From the NCBI RefSeq assembly GCF_014205215.1, contig NZ_JACHNC010000001.1:5204501-5268500 (forward strand): a stretch of DNA of 64,000 nt. Direction: 5' to 3'. The position numbers and the translations under genes were made by a program. The DNA is from Actinoplanes lobatus. Lineage in GTDB: Bacteria > Actinomycetota > Actinomycetes > Mycobacteriales > Micromonosporaceae. Positions within the stretch are counted from its first letter, which is position 1; the number at the start of each line of letters is the position of its first letter. The notes under the pieces were generated by a model. The model did no database searches and was not told the DNA's origin. It was given only the letters and a program-made list of their open reading frames with translations. This document shows, in pieces, positions 9,705-18,163 of this stretch.

Positions 9705-11941
9705 AGCGCGCCGTGGAAGGTGCGCGAGATGACGTCGCGCTGCTGCTCCTTGGTGAGCCGTACGAAGTTCACCGCGTAGCCGGAGACACGGATGGTGAGC
9801 TGCGGGTACTTCTCCGGGTGCTCCATGGCGTCCTCCAGGGTGGCCCGGTCGAGAACGTTGACGTTCATGTGGAAGCCGTGACCGTCGGTGTAGCCGTCGA
9901 GCACGCCGACCAGGTTGCCGACCTGCTCGTCGCGGGTGCGGCCGAGACCGTCCGGCGTTGAGGTGATGGTCAGCGAGATGCCGTCGCGGGCGCTGCGGTA
10001 GGGCAGTTTCGACACCGACAGGGCCGCCGCGACCAGGCCGTGCTTGTCCCGGCCGTTCATCGGGTTGGCGCCGGGCGCGAACGGCTCGCCGAGCCGCCGG
10101 CCGTCCGGGGTGTTGCCGGTGTGCTTGCCGTAGACGACGTTCGAGGTGATGGTCAGTACCGACATGGTGGGCTCGGCGCCGCGGTACATCGGCTGCCGCC
10201 GGATCTTCTCCATGAACCGGTTGACCAGGTCCACCGCGATCTCGTCGACTCGGTCGTCGTTGTTGCCGAAGGTCGGGTAGTCGCCGTCCACCGCGTAGTC
10301 GACGACCAGTCCGGTCTCGTCGAGGACCGGCTTCACCTGGGCGTACTTGATGGCGGACAGGCTGTCGACGGCGACCGAGAGCCCGGCGATGCCGGTGGCC
10401 AGGAAGCGGTGCACCGGGTAGTCGTGCAGCGCCATCTCGATGCGCTCATATGCATACTTGTCGTGCATGTAGTGGATGACATTGAGTGCATCAACATAGA
10501 CCTCGGCAACCCAGTCAAGGGTCTTGTCGTACGCCTCGAACACCTCGTCGTAGTCGAGCACCTCCTCGTTCAACGGCTTCGTCGCGGGCGCCACCTGCAC
10601 GCCGCTGATCTCGTCGCGGCCACCGTTGATCGCGTAGAGCAGGGCCTTCGCCACGTTCGCCCGGGCTCCGAAGAACTGCATGTCCTTGCCGACCCGCATC
10701 CCGGACACGCAGCAGGCGATCGCCGCGTCGTCACTCAGGTACGGCCGCAGCAGGTCGTCGTTCTCGTACTGGATGCTGCTGGTGTCGATGCTGACCTGCG
10801 AGCAGAACCGCTTGAAGCCCTCGGGCAGCCGCGGCGACCACAGCACCGTCATGTTCGGCTCGGGCGCCGGGCCCAGGTTGTAGAGCGTCTGGAGGTAGCG
10901 GAAGCTGGTCCGGGTCACCAGCGGCCGGTCGTCGGAGCCGATGCCACCGATCGACTCGGTCACCCAGGTGGGGTCGCCGGAGAACAGTTCGTCGTACTCG
11001 GGGGTGCGCAGGAACCGGACGATGCGCAGCTTGATGACGAAGTCGTCGACCAGCTCCTGGGCCTGCTCCTCGGTGAGGACGCCCTCGGCGATGTCGCGTT
11101 CCAGGTAGACGTCCAGGAACGAGGAGGTCCGGCCGAGCGACATGGCCGCGCCGTTCTGCTCCTTCGTGGCCGCCAGGTAGGCGAAGTACAGCCACTGGAC
11201 CGCCTCGCGGCCGGTGGTGGCCGGGCCGGAGAGGTCGTAGCCGTAGCCCGCGGCCATCGTCTTGAGCTCCTGGAGCGCCCGGATCTGCTCGGACAGCTCC
11301 TCCCGGTCGCGGATCACGTCGGCCACCGACAGACGGGCGTTGAGCGCCGTCTTGACCTGCTTGCGCTCCTCGATGAGGAAGTCCACGCCGTAGAGGGCCA
11401 CGCGGCGGTAGTCGCCGATGATCCGGCCGCGGCCGTACGCGTCGGGCAGTCCGGTGATGATGTGCGAGCGGCGGGCGGCGAGCACGTCGGCCGGGTAGGC
11501 GTCGAAGACACCGGCGTTGTGGGTCTTGCGGTAGTCCGTGAAGATCTTGCGCACGCCGGGGTCGAGCTCCCGCCCGTACGCCTTCAGGCCGCCCTCGACC
11601 ATCCGCAGGCCGCCGGCCGGCATGATGGCGCGGCGCAGCGGGGCGTCGGTCTGGAGGCCGACGATCAGTTCGCTCTCCCGGTCGATGTAGCCCGGCCCGT
11701 GCGCGGTGATCGACGACGGGGTGGACGTGTCGGCGTCGTAGATGCCGTTGGCCCGCTCCTCGACGAACATCGCGGACAGCCGGTCCCAGACACGGTTGGT
11801 CCGCGCGGTCGGCCCGGCCAGGAACGCGGCGTCGCCCTCGTAGGGCCGCACGTTGTCGTGGATGAAGCCGGCGACGTCGATCCCGGTGCGCCACGACGTC
11901 CCGGCGAAGCCGCGCCACGCGTCCATGTTTCCTGCCTGCAT
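9701..11941 (-). CDS. pflB: Pyruvate formate-lyase (glycyl radical enzyme)
   Basis: A 746-residue formate C-acetyltransferase converting pyruvate and CoA to acetyl-CoA and formate. The catalytic Cys pair is C410-C411 in [23 protein letters not shown] in two pieces, and the radical Gly721 lies in [13 protein letters not shown] near the C-terminus. The CC pair and length fit true PFL rather than glycerol or choline lyases. ATG 11941 is preceded by AGGAGG at good spacing. A DevR-type box lies 54 bp upstream, within the 3' end of the preceding kinase gene, pointing to a promoter of its own. The activase follows at once. Confidence 0.95.
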   Translation of the reverse strand: MQAGNMDAWRGFAGTSWRTGIDVAGFIHDNVRPYEGDAAFLAGPTARTNRVWDRLSAMFVEERANGIYDADTSTPSSITAHGPGYIDRESELIVGLQTDAPLRRAIMPAGGLRMVEGGLKAYGRELDPGVRKIFTDYRKTHNAGVFDAYPADVLAARRSHIITGLPDAYGRGRIIGDYRRVALYGVDFLIEERKQVKTALNARLSVADVIRDREELSEQIRALQELKTMAAGYGYDLSGPATTGREAVQWLYFAYLAATKEQNGAAMSLGRTSSFLDVYLERDIAEGVLTEEQAQELVDDFVIKLRIVRFLRTPEYDELFSGDPTWVTESIGGIGSDDRPLVTRTSFRYLQTLYNLGPAPEPNMTVLWSPRLPEGFKRFCSQVSIDTSSIQYENDDLLRPYLSDDAAIACCVSGMRVGKDMQFFGARANVAKALLYAINGGRDEISGVQVAPATKPLNEEVLDYDEVFEAYDKTLDWVAEVYVDALNVIHYMHDKYAYERIEMALHDYPVHRFLATGIAGLSVAVDSLSAIKYAQVKPVLDETGLVVDYAVDGDYPTFGNNDDRVDEIAVDLVNRFMEKIRRQPMYRGAEPTMSVLTITSNVVYGKHTGNTPDGRRLGEPFAPGANPMNGRDKHGLVAAALSVSKLPYRSARDGISLTITSTPDGLGRTRDEQVGNLVGVLDGYTDGHGFHMNVNVLDRATLEDAMEHPEKYPQLTIRVSGYAVNFVRLTKEQQRDVISRTFHGAL

Positions 11942-11949
11942 GACCCCTC

Positions 11950-13929
11950 CTAGTGGTTCCCTCCCAGCGTCTCGTCGGGGCGTCCCGGGCGGGCAGGGCC
12001 AATGGTCCCGGGACGGCGGGGAAGGCGGACCGTGGCGACCGTTCCGCCGCCGTCGTTCTCGTCCAGCGTGATGCTGCCGCCGTGCAGTTCGACGATTGCC
12101 CGGCTCAGCGCCAGCCCCAGGCCGGCGCCCGGGATGTCGCTGTGCCGGGCGTTGGAAGCGCGGTAGAGGCGGGCGAAGAGGCGGTCGCGTTCATCGGCCG
12201 GGATGCCGATGCCGCTGTCGGTGACGGTCAGCACGGCGGCGTCCTCGTCGGCGGTGAGGGAGACCCGGACCACGCCGCCCTCGGGGCTGTGCTTGACCGC
12301 GTTGCCGATCAGGTTCTCGGCGACCTGGCGCAGCCGGTCGCGGTCGCCGGGGACGGTCAGCCGCTCCGGCAGGTCGAGACGCACCGAGAAGCCCGCGGCC
12401 GCGGCCGTCACCACCGATGCCAGGTCCACCTCGGCGGTGATGAGCTCGGCCTGCCCGGACTCCAGGGCGGACAGGTCGAGCAGCCGTTCGACGAGCGAGC
12501 GCAGCCGGGCGTTGTTGCGCTCGATCACCGTCAGCAGCTCACGGATCTCGCCGACGGTCGTCTGGTCGGGCTCCTCGGCGATCAGGTCGGTGTAGGTGCC
12601 GATCGAGGTGAGCGGGGTGCGCAGCTCGTGGCCGACCAGGGCGATGTACTCGCCGACGCTGGCCGCGAGCTGGTGGGACAGCTCCTCGGCGCGGCGGCGC
12701 TCCAGGTAGGCGCCGAGGTGCCCGGCGATGCCGGTGAGCAGGACCTTCAGGGCCGGGTCGGGATCCTGGTACTCCAGGATGAAGCAGCTGAGCACGCCGA
12801 CGACCTTCTCGGCGCTGGACACCGGCACGGCCAGCGCCGCCCGGTAGTGCCCGGCCTCGGCGAAGCGGGACAGCACCGGTGAGCCGGGGGCCTGGAGGTC
12901 GGGCACCCAGATCGGCTCGCCGCGCTCCCAGCAGGAGCCGACCATGCCCTCCCCGCGGTCCAGCACGGACGGCAGCTCGATCGGTGGCGAGCCGGGCGCG
13001 AGGTGGGTGACGGCCGGGCGCAGCCGGTCGGTGACCGGGTCGACCAGCCACAGCCGCAGGAACGGCCAGCCCAGTCCGTCCGCCATGGCGCGCAGCACCT
13101 GGGCGCCGGCGCTGGCCGTGTCGGGGGCGTGCACCAGGGCCTTGAGGACCTCGCTCTTGCAGCGCTCGTACTGGTGCTGGTGGTGTTCGGCGGTGACGTC
13201 GTGGACCGCGGCGACCGCTCCGAGAACGTGGCCGGCGGCGTCGCGGACCGGGCGGGCGTTGACGGCGAACCAGCGGGGCCGGTCCTGCCGGTCGTGGGCG
13301 AGGATCACATCGTGCTGGACCTCCTCGCCGCGCAGCGCCCGGTACAGCGCCACGTCGTCGGGGTCCAGCGGGCTGCCGTCCTCGCGGCGCAGGCCGAACC
13401 GCTCGGCCCAGTCCCGGGCCGGAACGCCCAGGCTGTCGTCGCCGAAGAAGTCGCGGACCGGCTGGTTGATCACCACGAGCCGGCCCTCCAGGTCGCACGC
13501 CACCACCCCGGCGTCGAGGCTGCGCAGCAGCGCCTCGGTGAAGGCCGGGCCCACGCGGGTCCCGGCGGTCCCCTCCAGGCATCCGCGCAGCGTTTCGGTG
13601 AGGTCCTCGGCGCTGAACGGTTTCGGCACCACGGCGACGGCCTCGGCCTCGGCCAGGGCGGTGTCGCCGGGCGGCTGGTGGGCGGTGATCAGGACGACCG
13701 GCACGTCCGCGGTGGTGGGATGCTCGCGCAAACCACGGCACATCCGGGCGCCGTCCAGGTGCGGCGCGTCGACATCGGCGATGATCAGGTCGGGCCGGTG
13801 GGCGAACGCGGCGGTCAGGGCGGCCCGGCCGTCCCCGGCGAGGACCACCTGGTGGCCGAACCGGCCGACCACCTCGGCGATGACCGCCTGGCGTTCCTGG
13901 TCGTCCTCGACGATGAGCACCGCTGCCAT
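11950..13929 (-). CDS. Receiver-PAS-GAF hybrid histidine kinase
   Basis: A 659-residue soluble kinase with an N-terminal receiver (1-118, Asp52 in [13 protein letters not shown]), a PAS region (about 128-248), a GAF domain (about 258-408), HisKA with His434 in [12 protein letters not shown] and a HATPase with [24 protein letters not shown] and [18 protein letters not shown]. The receiver-first order suggests it takes a phosphoryl group or signal from another kinase and passes it on. It ends 8 bp before pflB on the same strand and could read through into it. The second GAF/PAS/GAF kinase at 40009-42108 is a clear paralogue over the C-terminal 450 residues. An HPt protein and an anti-sigma-like ATPase are encoded just upstream, plausible partners. 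Confidence 0.9.
   Translation of the reverse strand: MAAVLIVEDDQERQAVIAEVVGRFGHQVVLAGDGRAALTAAFAHRPDLIIADVDAPHLDGARMCRGLREHPTTADVPVVLITAHQPPGDTALAEAEAVAVVPKPFSAEDLTETLRGCLEGTAGTRVGPAFTEALLRSLDAGVVACDLEGRLVVINQPVRDFFGDDSLGVPARDWAERFGLRREDGSPLDPDDVALYRALRGEEVQHDVILAHDRQDRPRWFAVNARPVRDAAGHVLGAVAAVHDVTAEHHQHQYERCKSEVLKALVHAPDTASAGAQVLRAMADGLGWPFLRLWLVDPVTDRLRPAVTHLAPGSPPIELPSVLDRGEGMVGSCWERGEPIWVPDLQAPGSPVLSRFAEAGHYRAALAVPVSSAEKVVGVLSCFILEYQDPDPALKVLLTGIAGHLGAYLERRRAEELSHQLAASVGEYIALVGHELRTPLTSIGTYTDLIAEEPDQTTVGEIRELLTVIERNNARLRSLVERLLDLSALESGQAELITAEVDLASVVTAAAAGFSVRLDLPERLTVPGDRDRLRQVAENLIGNAVKHSPEGGVVRVSLTADEDAAVLTVTDSGIGIPADERDRLFARLYRASNARHSDIPGAGLGLALSRAIVELHGGSITLDENDGGGTVATVRLPRRPGTIGPARPGRPDETLGGNH
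11996..12009 (-). promoter_or_regulatory. DevR/DosR-type box upstream of pflB, inside the kinase gene 3' end
   Basis: On the gene strand it reads GGGACCATTGGCCC, sharing GGGACC and GGCCC with the two boxes near devS/devR. It lies 54 bp before the pflB start, inside the last codons of the upstream histidine kinase. Because it is coding sequence, chance is possible, but the 11 fixed positions and the placement argue for function. Confidence 0.5.
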
Positions 13930-14036
13930 ACCTGAAGCCTAAATCATGTTAAATACGGCAATAAGGACAATGACGTTTCGGGGCGGGGGATCGCGGGGTA
14001 CTGTGCGGCCGCACGCGAGCCATCCTGGGGTCAATC

Positions 14037-14426
14037 ATGTCCGAGCTGACCGCCCATCTCGACGTACCGCTCGGCCGCGGCGCACCGGCCTCCGCCCGCC
14101 GCGCCGTGACCGCGGTGCTCGTCGGCTGGGGTCTCCGCGACGCCGACTGGCTGGACGCCTGCGCCGTGGTGGTGAGCGAGCTCGTCAGCAACGCCGTCCT
14201 GCACGGCGGTGGCTTCGTCGAGGTGAGCATCGAGGCGCACGGCGGACGGGTGACCGTCGCGGTGGCCGACGGATCGTCGCTGGTGCCCCGCCGCCGCGAC
14301 CCGGACGGGATCGGCGGGCGGGGGCTCGCGCTGATCGAGGCGCTGTCGGCCGGCTGGACGGTGGAGAACCACCACGGCGGCAAACGGGTCCGGGTCGAGC
14401 TGGAGCACTACCCCGCAATGCCCTAG
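14037..14426 (+). CDS. Anti-sigma-factor-type ATP-binding protein (HATPase_c_2)
   Basis: A 129-residue stand-alone GHKL ATPase of the RsbW/SpoIIAB-like class common in actinomycetes. The N box reads VVSELVSNAVLHGGGFVEV, followed by VAVADGSSLVPRRRDPDGIGGRGLALIEALSAGWTVE in two parts (G1/G2). Such proteins bind sigma factors or anti-anti-sigma (STAS) proteins and phosphorylate the latter. No STAS or sigma gene is adjacent. It runs divergently from the receiver-PAS-GAF kinase, about 107 bp apart, and convergently into the HPt gene with a 4-bp overlap. Confidence 0.85.
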   Translation: MSELTAHLDVPLGRGAPASARRAVTAVLVGWGLRDADWLDACAVVVSELVSNAVLHGGGFVEVSIEAHGGRVTVAVADGSSLVPRRRDPDGIGGRGLALIEALSAGWTVENHHGGKRVRVELEHYPAMP

Positions 14427-14824
14427 ACCGGCTCCTCGTACCGGGCGGTGACCGCCTGGACCGCCAGCAGCGCGCCGTCGGCCTCGGCGTGCAGACGTTC
14501 CACGGTGCGTCCGGGGTCGGCGACGATGCCGGCCCGGGCCTGGTCCTCGACCGTGGCGCACAGGTCCGCGAGCCGGATCGCCCCGATGTTGGCGGCCGAC
14601 CCCTTCAAACTGTGGGCGGGATCGCTGACCGGCCCCGGATCGCCGGCCTCCAGGAGACGGGCCAGCAGGTCCACCGCGCCCGGGGTCTTCGCGGTGAACG
14701 AACGGAGCAGCCGGAGCACGAGAGCCCGTTCGGCCGGTGACGGATCCCCCTCGGCGAACTCGGCGAGGCGGGCCCGGACCTCGGCGACCCGGGCCTCGTG
14801 CTCCGGCGGCGTAGCGGTCTCCAT
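14423..14824 (-). CDS. HPt (histidine phosphotransfer) domain protein
   Basis: A 133-residue helical protein with the HPt signature PAHSLKGSAANIGAIRLADLC (phospho-acceptor His71; the first 20 residues are the core). Stand-alone HPt proteins relay phosphate between receivers. Here it is separated from the receiver-containing kinase only by the anti-sigma-like gene, making a multi-step relay plausible. It starts at ATG 14824; GTG or later starts would cut the first helix. No receptor partner is proven. Confidence 0.85.
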   Translation of the reverse strand: METATPPEHEARVAEVRARLAEFAEGDPSPAERALVLRLLRSFTAKTPGAVDLLARLLEAGDPGPVSDPAHSLKGSAANIGAIRLADLCATVEDQARAGIVADPGRTVERLHAEADGALLAVQAVTARYEEPV

Positions 14825-14875
14825 CCGCTCATGGTGCGCCCGGGCGGACGGTGCCCGGGGCCGATTCGCGGAGGA

Positions 14876-16027
14876 TTACGCTCCCCAGCCCGCCTGTGTG
14901 CCACCGACCCGCTCGGCGGCCACGCTTTCCGCGTACCCCGTCTCCTGGAAGGCCTTGACCGGATCGCGCGGCAGGCCCCGCGCCTCCCGCCGGTCCGCGA
15001 GAGCGGACCGCACGTCGGTCTCGTAGGCGTCCATCAGCACCTGATGCGCGCCCAGCACGTCACCCGCCCGCTGCGCGGCGGCCAGCGCCTCCTGGTCCAC
15101 CAGCAGCGCCTTGGCCAGCGCCGACTCGACGTTGAGGACCGAGCGGATCTGGCCCGGGATCTTCTCCTCGATGTTGTGGCACTGGTCGAGCATGAAGTTG
15201 ACGCCCGACTCGGGCCGGTGCGCGCCCGCGGCCACGATCTCCGACATGATCCGGAACAGCTGGAACGGGTCGGCCGAACCGACGATCAGGTCGTCGTCGG
15301 CGTAGTAGCGCGAGTTGAAGTCGAACGCGCCCAGCCGGTTCTGCCGGATCAGCTGCATCACGATGAACTCGATGTTCGTTCCCGGCGCGTGGTGGCCGGT
15401 GTCCAGCACCACGGTCGCCTTCTCGCCCAGCGCCAGGCAGTGCAGCAGCGAGGTGCCCCAGTCGGGGATGTCCATGGTGTAGAAGTGCGGCTCGAAGAAC
15501 TTGTACTCGAGCAGCATCCGGTGGCCGTCGTCCATCGCGTCGTAGATCGTCCGCAGCGACTCGGCCAGCCGGTCCTGCCGGCCGCGCAGCGAGTCCTGCC
15601 CGGCGTAGTTCAGACCGTCCGGCAGCCAGATCTTCAGATCCGTCGAGCCGGTCTGCCGCATCACGTCCAGGCACTGGAGGTGATGGTCGACCGCCTTGCG
15701 CCGGACCGCGGCGTCCGGGTGGCACAGCGAGCCGAGCCGGTAGTCGTCGTCCTGGAACAGGTTCGAGTTGATCGCGCCGATCCGCACGCCCAGCTTGTCG
15801 GCGTGCGCCCGCAGATCCGGCCAGTCGTCCACCAGGTCCCACGGGATGTGCAGGGAGACCCGGTTGGCCAGGCCGGTCACCCGGTTCACCTGCGCGGCGT
15901 CCGAGATCTTCTCGTACGGGTTCCGCGGCCCACCGGGACGGGTGAACACCTTGAACCGGGTGCCCGAGTTCCCGTACGCCCAGCTCGGGACCTCGATCGT
16001 GAAGCCGTCGAGTCCGTCGAGGTTCAT
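14876..16027 (-). CDS. rhaI: L-rhamnose isomerase (RhaI-type TIM barrel)
   Basis: A 383-residue metal-dependent sugar isomerase converting L-rhamnose to L-rhamnulose in the cytoplasm. Metal and substrate segments of the xylose-isomerase-like barrel are visible: LLEYKFFEPHFYTMDIPDWG, VVLDTGHHAPGTNIEF, GAFDFNSRYYADDDL and NFMLDQCHNIEEK. The length and these motifs match the RhaI family rather than E. coli RhaA. The start overlaps the upstream permease stop (ATGA) with GGAGGA before it. It is the last gene of a coupled operon encoding a matching ABC importer. Rhamnulokinase, aldolase or dehydrogenase genes are not in the window. Confidence 0.88.
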   Translation of the reverse strand: MNLDGLDGFTIEVPSWAYGNSGTRFKVFTRPGGPRNPYEKISDAAQVNRVTGLANRVSLHIPWDLVDDWPDLRAHADKLGVRIGAINSNLFQDDDYRLGSLCHPDAAVRRKAVDHHLQCLDVMRQTGSTDLKIWLPDGLNYAGQDSLRGRQDRLAESLRTIYDAMDDGHRMLLEYKFFEPHFYTMDIPDWGTSLLHCLALGEKATVVLDTGHHAPGTNIEFIVMQLIRQNRLGAFDFNSRYYADDDLIVGSADPFQLFRIMSEIVAAGAHRPESGVNFMLDQCHNIEEKIPGQIRSVLNVESALAKALLVDQEALAAAQRAGDVLGAHQVLMDAYETDVRSALADRREARGLPRDPVKAFQETGYAESVAAERVGGTQAGWGA

Positions 16028-17055
16028 GATGCGCTTCCTCCGTACTTGCGATTGGTGAGCCCGTTCAACAGCGCGGCGAACACCAGCACCGCGCCCAGGG
16101 CGAGAAGCTGGTACTGCGAACCCTCGTTACCGACGAAGGCGAGCAGGATGCCGGCGTTGAGCCAGACGATGAGCAGCGTCGCCAGCACCACGCCGGCGAC
16201 CCGGCCGATACCACCGGTGATCGCCACCCCGCCGAGCACGGCGATGGTGATGGCCGGCAGGGCCATGCCGTTGCCGGAGACCCCGGCGTCCGGGCGCGCC
16301 GAGGCGAACTGGCCCACGGTCACCACGGCCACCAGACCCGAGATCAAACCCGCATAGACGTACGCCTTGAAGCGCGTGTCCTTGACCGGAAGCCCTGCCC
16401 AGCGAGCGGCGACGTCGTTGGTGCCGATCGCGTAGAGCCGCCGCCCGTAGGCAGTCCGGGCCAGCAGCACCCAGACCGCGACGACGGTCGGCAGCAGGAA
16501 CGTGAAGATGCCCAGCGGGACGTCGGGCACGTACTGGCCGAACAGCGGCAGCTCCACCGACTTGCTGATGGAGAACAGCTCCTGGATCGGCTCGGTGCTG
16601 ATCGGCTGCTGGTCGTTGATCACGATGGCCAGCGACTTGTACGCGTAGAACGTCGCCAGCGTCGCGATCAGCGCCGGGAACCCGATGTACGACACCAGGA
16701 AGCCGTTCACCGCGCCGAGCAGCGCACCGAACCCGGCCGTCGCCAGGATCGCCAGCCACAGCGGCCAGCCCCACTCGCCGTACGCGAAGCCGAACACCAT
16801 GCCGGCCAGCGACACGATCGCCCCGACGCTCAGGTCGATGCCGCCCCGGCCGGACAGGATGACCAGCATCTCCGCCAGGCCCAGCATGGCCAGCGGCACC
16901 GCGGTGATCAGCGCCGCCGACATGTAGTCGAAGTCGTACGGCGCCGTCAGGTAGCCGCCCATGTCGTTGATGAAGAACGTCACCACGACGGCCACGATCA
17001 GAACCGCGAGCAGCGCGATCCGCTGCGTGAGAAGAATCCGGACCGCCCTGCTCAC
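16024..17055 (-). CDS. rhaQ: Rhamnose-type sugar ABC transporter permease (second)
   Basis: A membrane permease of about 343 residues in the BPD_transp_2 (ribose/rhamnose) family, with around nine hydrophobic helices, for example ALLAVLIVAVVVTFFI and GIFTFLLPTVVAVWVLLA. The conserved EMLVILSGRGGIDLSVGAIVSLAG loop (two parts) and GVAITGGIGRVAGVV are family hallmarks. GTG 17055 overlaps the stop of the preceding permease by 4 bp. The frame is open much further upstream, but that overlaps the other permease gene and lacks homology. It pairs with the 17052-18047 permease to form the channel. The rhaP/rhaQ assignment between the two is arbitrary. Confidence 0.85.
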   Translation of the reverse strand: MSRAVRILLTQRIALLAVLIVAVVVTFFINDMGGYLTAPYDFDYMSAALITAVPLAMLGLAEMLVILSGRGGIDLSVGAIVSLAGMVFGFAYGEWGWPLWLAILATAGFGALLGAVNGFLVSYIGFPALIATLATFYAYKSLAIVINDQQPISTEPIQELFSISKSVELPLFGQYVPDVPLGIFTFLLPTVVAVWVLLARTAYGRRLYAIGTNDVAARWAGLPVKDTRFKAYVYAGLISGLVAVVTVGQFASARPDAGVSGNGMALPAITIAVLGGVAITGGIGRVAGVVLATLLIVWLNAGILLAFVGNEGSQYQLLALGAVLVFAALLNGLTNRKYGGSAS

Positions 17056-18047
17056 CGGTTCCTCCTCGCCCGGGCACGCAGCAGGTCGGCCCCGACCGCC
17101 ACGATGATGAAGATGCCGACGAACAGGTCGGAGAGCTGCGAACGCCAGCCCAGCTGGGTCACCCCGGAGGCGACCGACTGCACCAGCAGCGCGCCGAGCA
17201 GGGTGCCGAGCACCGAACCGCGGCCGCCCATGATGCTCGTCCCGCCGATGACCACCGCGGCGATCACCGCCAGCTCCTTGCCGGCGCCGACCGACTGGTC
17301 CAGCGTCGAGGTGCCCTGCGCGATCACGAAACACGAGGCCAGGCCGACCAGCAGGCCGGTCAGCACGTAGGCCAGCAGGACCCGGCGCTGCACGCGCACA
17401 CCGGCCAGCCGGGCCGCCTGCGCGTCGCCGCCGATCGCGAAGAAGTGCCGGCCACCCGCCGTGTGCCGCAGCCACCACCAGGCGGCCGCCGTGATCAGCA
17501 CGGTGATCAGGAAGGCGTGCGGGACGCCGAGAGTGCGCCCGTCCGGTCCACGGCCGAAGAACGCCAGCGTGCCGGGGATGCCGTTCACCGTCCCGGAGCC
17601 GAAGATCCGCAGGCCCAGGAACATGAACAGGTTCGCCGTACCGAAGGTGATGATGATGGCGTGCACCCGGCCGTAGGCGATCAGCACGCCGTTGACCAGG
17701 CCGAGCAGAGCGCCCGCCGCGACCGACAGCAACACCGCCACGGCGAGGCCCACCTCGGCCTGGACCAGTGCTTTCGCGGTCAGCACGGAACAGACCATGA
17801 TCGCGCCGCCGACCGAGACGTCGATGCCACCGGTGATGATCACGATGGTCATGCCGACGCCGATCAGCGCCACCGGGGCGGTCGCCACCAGCAGCGGCTG
17901 GATCGAGCCGGCGGTCAGGAACGCCGGGGTGCTCACCGCGAGCGCGGCCCACAGCACGGCGATCACGCCGACCAGCACCACCTCCTGGCCGGTTATGGGT
18001 GACGGCAGCACCCGCTTCCTGATCTTCGCTTCCGCGACCGCGGTCAT
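17052..18047 (-). CDS. rhaP: Rhamnose-type sugar ABC transporter permease (first)
   Basis: A 331-residue permease of the same family as its downstream neighbour. It has TIVIITGGIDVSVGGAIMVCSVL, the GLVNGVLIAYGRVHAIIITFG segment and the VIGGTSIMGGRGSVLGTLLGALLV loop, with about nine to ten membrane helices. ATG 18047 overlaps the stop of a tiny Gly-Ser-rich ORF upstream (ATGA). It is translationally coupled to the next permease through another ATGA-type overlap. The substrate, rhamnose, is inferred from the operon partner isomerase. Confidence 0.88.
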   Translation of the reverse strand: MTAVAEAKIRKRVLPSPITGQEVVLVGVIAVLWAALAVSTPAFLTAGSIQPLLVATAPVALIGVGMTIVIITGGIDVSVGGAIMVCSVLTAKALVQAEVGLAVAVLLSVAAGALLGLVNGVLIAYGRVHAIIITFGTANLFMFLGLRIFGSGTVNGIPGTLAFFGRGPDGRTLGVPHAFLITVLITAAAWWWLRHTAGGRHFFAIGGDAQAARLAGVRVQRRVLLAYVLTGLLVGLASCFVIAQGTSTLDQSVGAGKELAVIAAVVIGGTSIMGGRGSVLGTLLGALLVQSVASGVTQLGWRSQLSDLFVGIFIIVAVGADLLRARARRNR

Positions 18048-18163
18048 TCGCTGCCTCCCGCGGCGGTCGTCGGTCTTGTTCCGCTTCCGCTTCCGCTTCC
18101 GCTTCCGCTTCCGCTTCCGCTTCCGCTTCCGCTTGTTCCGCTTGTTTTGCCGCTCGCGGTCAT
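18044..18163 (-). CDS. 39-residue Gly-Ser repeat micro-ORF between transporter genes
   Basis: A small complete frame: Met-Thr-Ala-Ser-Gly-Lys-Thr-Ser-Gly-Thr, then nine to ten Ser-Gly dipeptides, ending in TRPTTAAGGSE. Its ATG overlaps the stop of the ATPase gene (ATGA) and its TGA overlaps the ATG of the permease gene (ATGA), so it is coupled on both sides. The DNA is a (GCGGAA)9 repeat on the coding strand. Both ends resemble the neighbouring gene ends: the ATPase ends AAGGNE and the micro-ORF ends AAGGSE, and both it and the permease start with MTA. It looks like a duplicated gene junction filled by a microsatellite. Whether the peptide is stable or functional is unknown. Confidence 0.6.
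   Translation of the reverse strand: MTASGKTSGTSGSGSGSGSGSGSGSGSGTRPTTAAGGSE
18079..18132. repeat. Perfect TTCCGC hexanucleotide microsatellite, nine copies
   Basis: Nine uninterrupted TTCCGC units, with a tenth after a TTG interruption. The period of six keeps any reading frame, so copy-number change would lengthen or shorten the Ser-Gly peptide without breaking the coupling to the permease gene. Confidence 0.95.
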
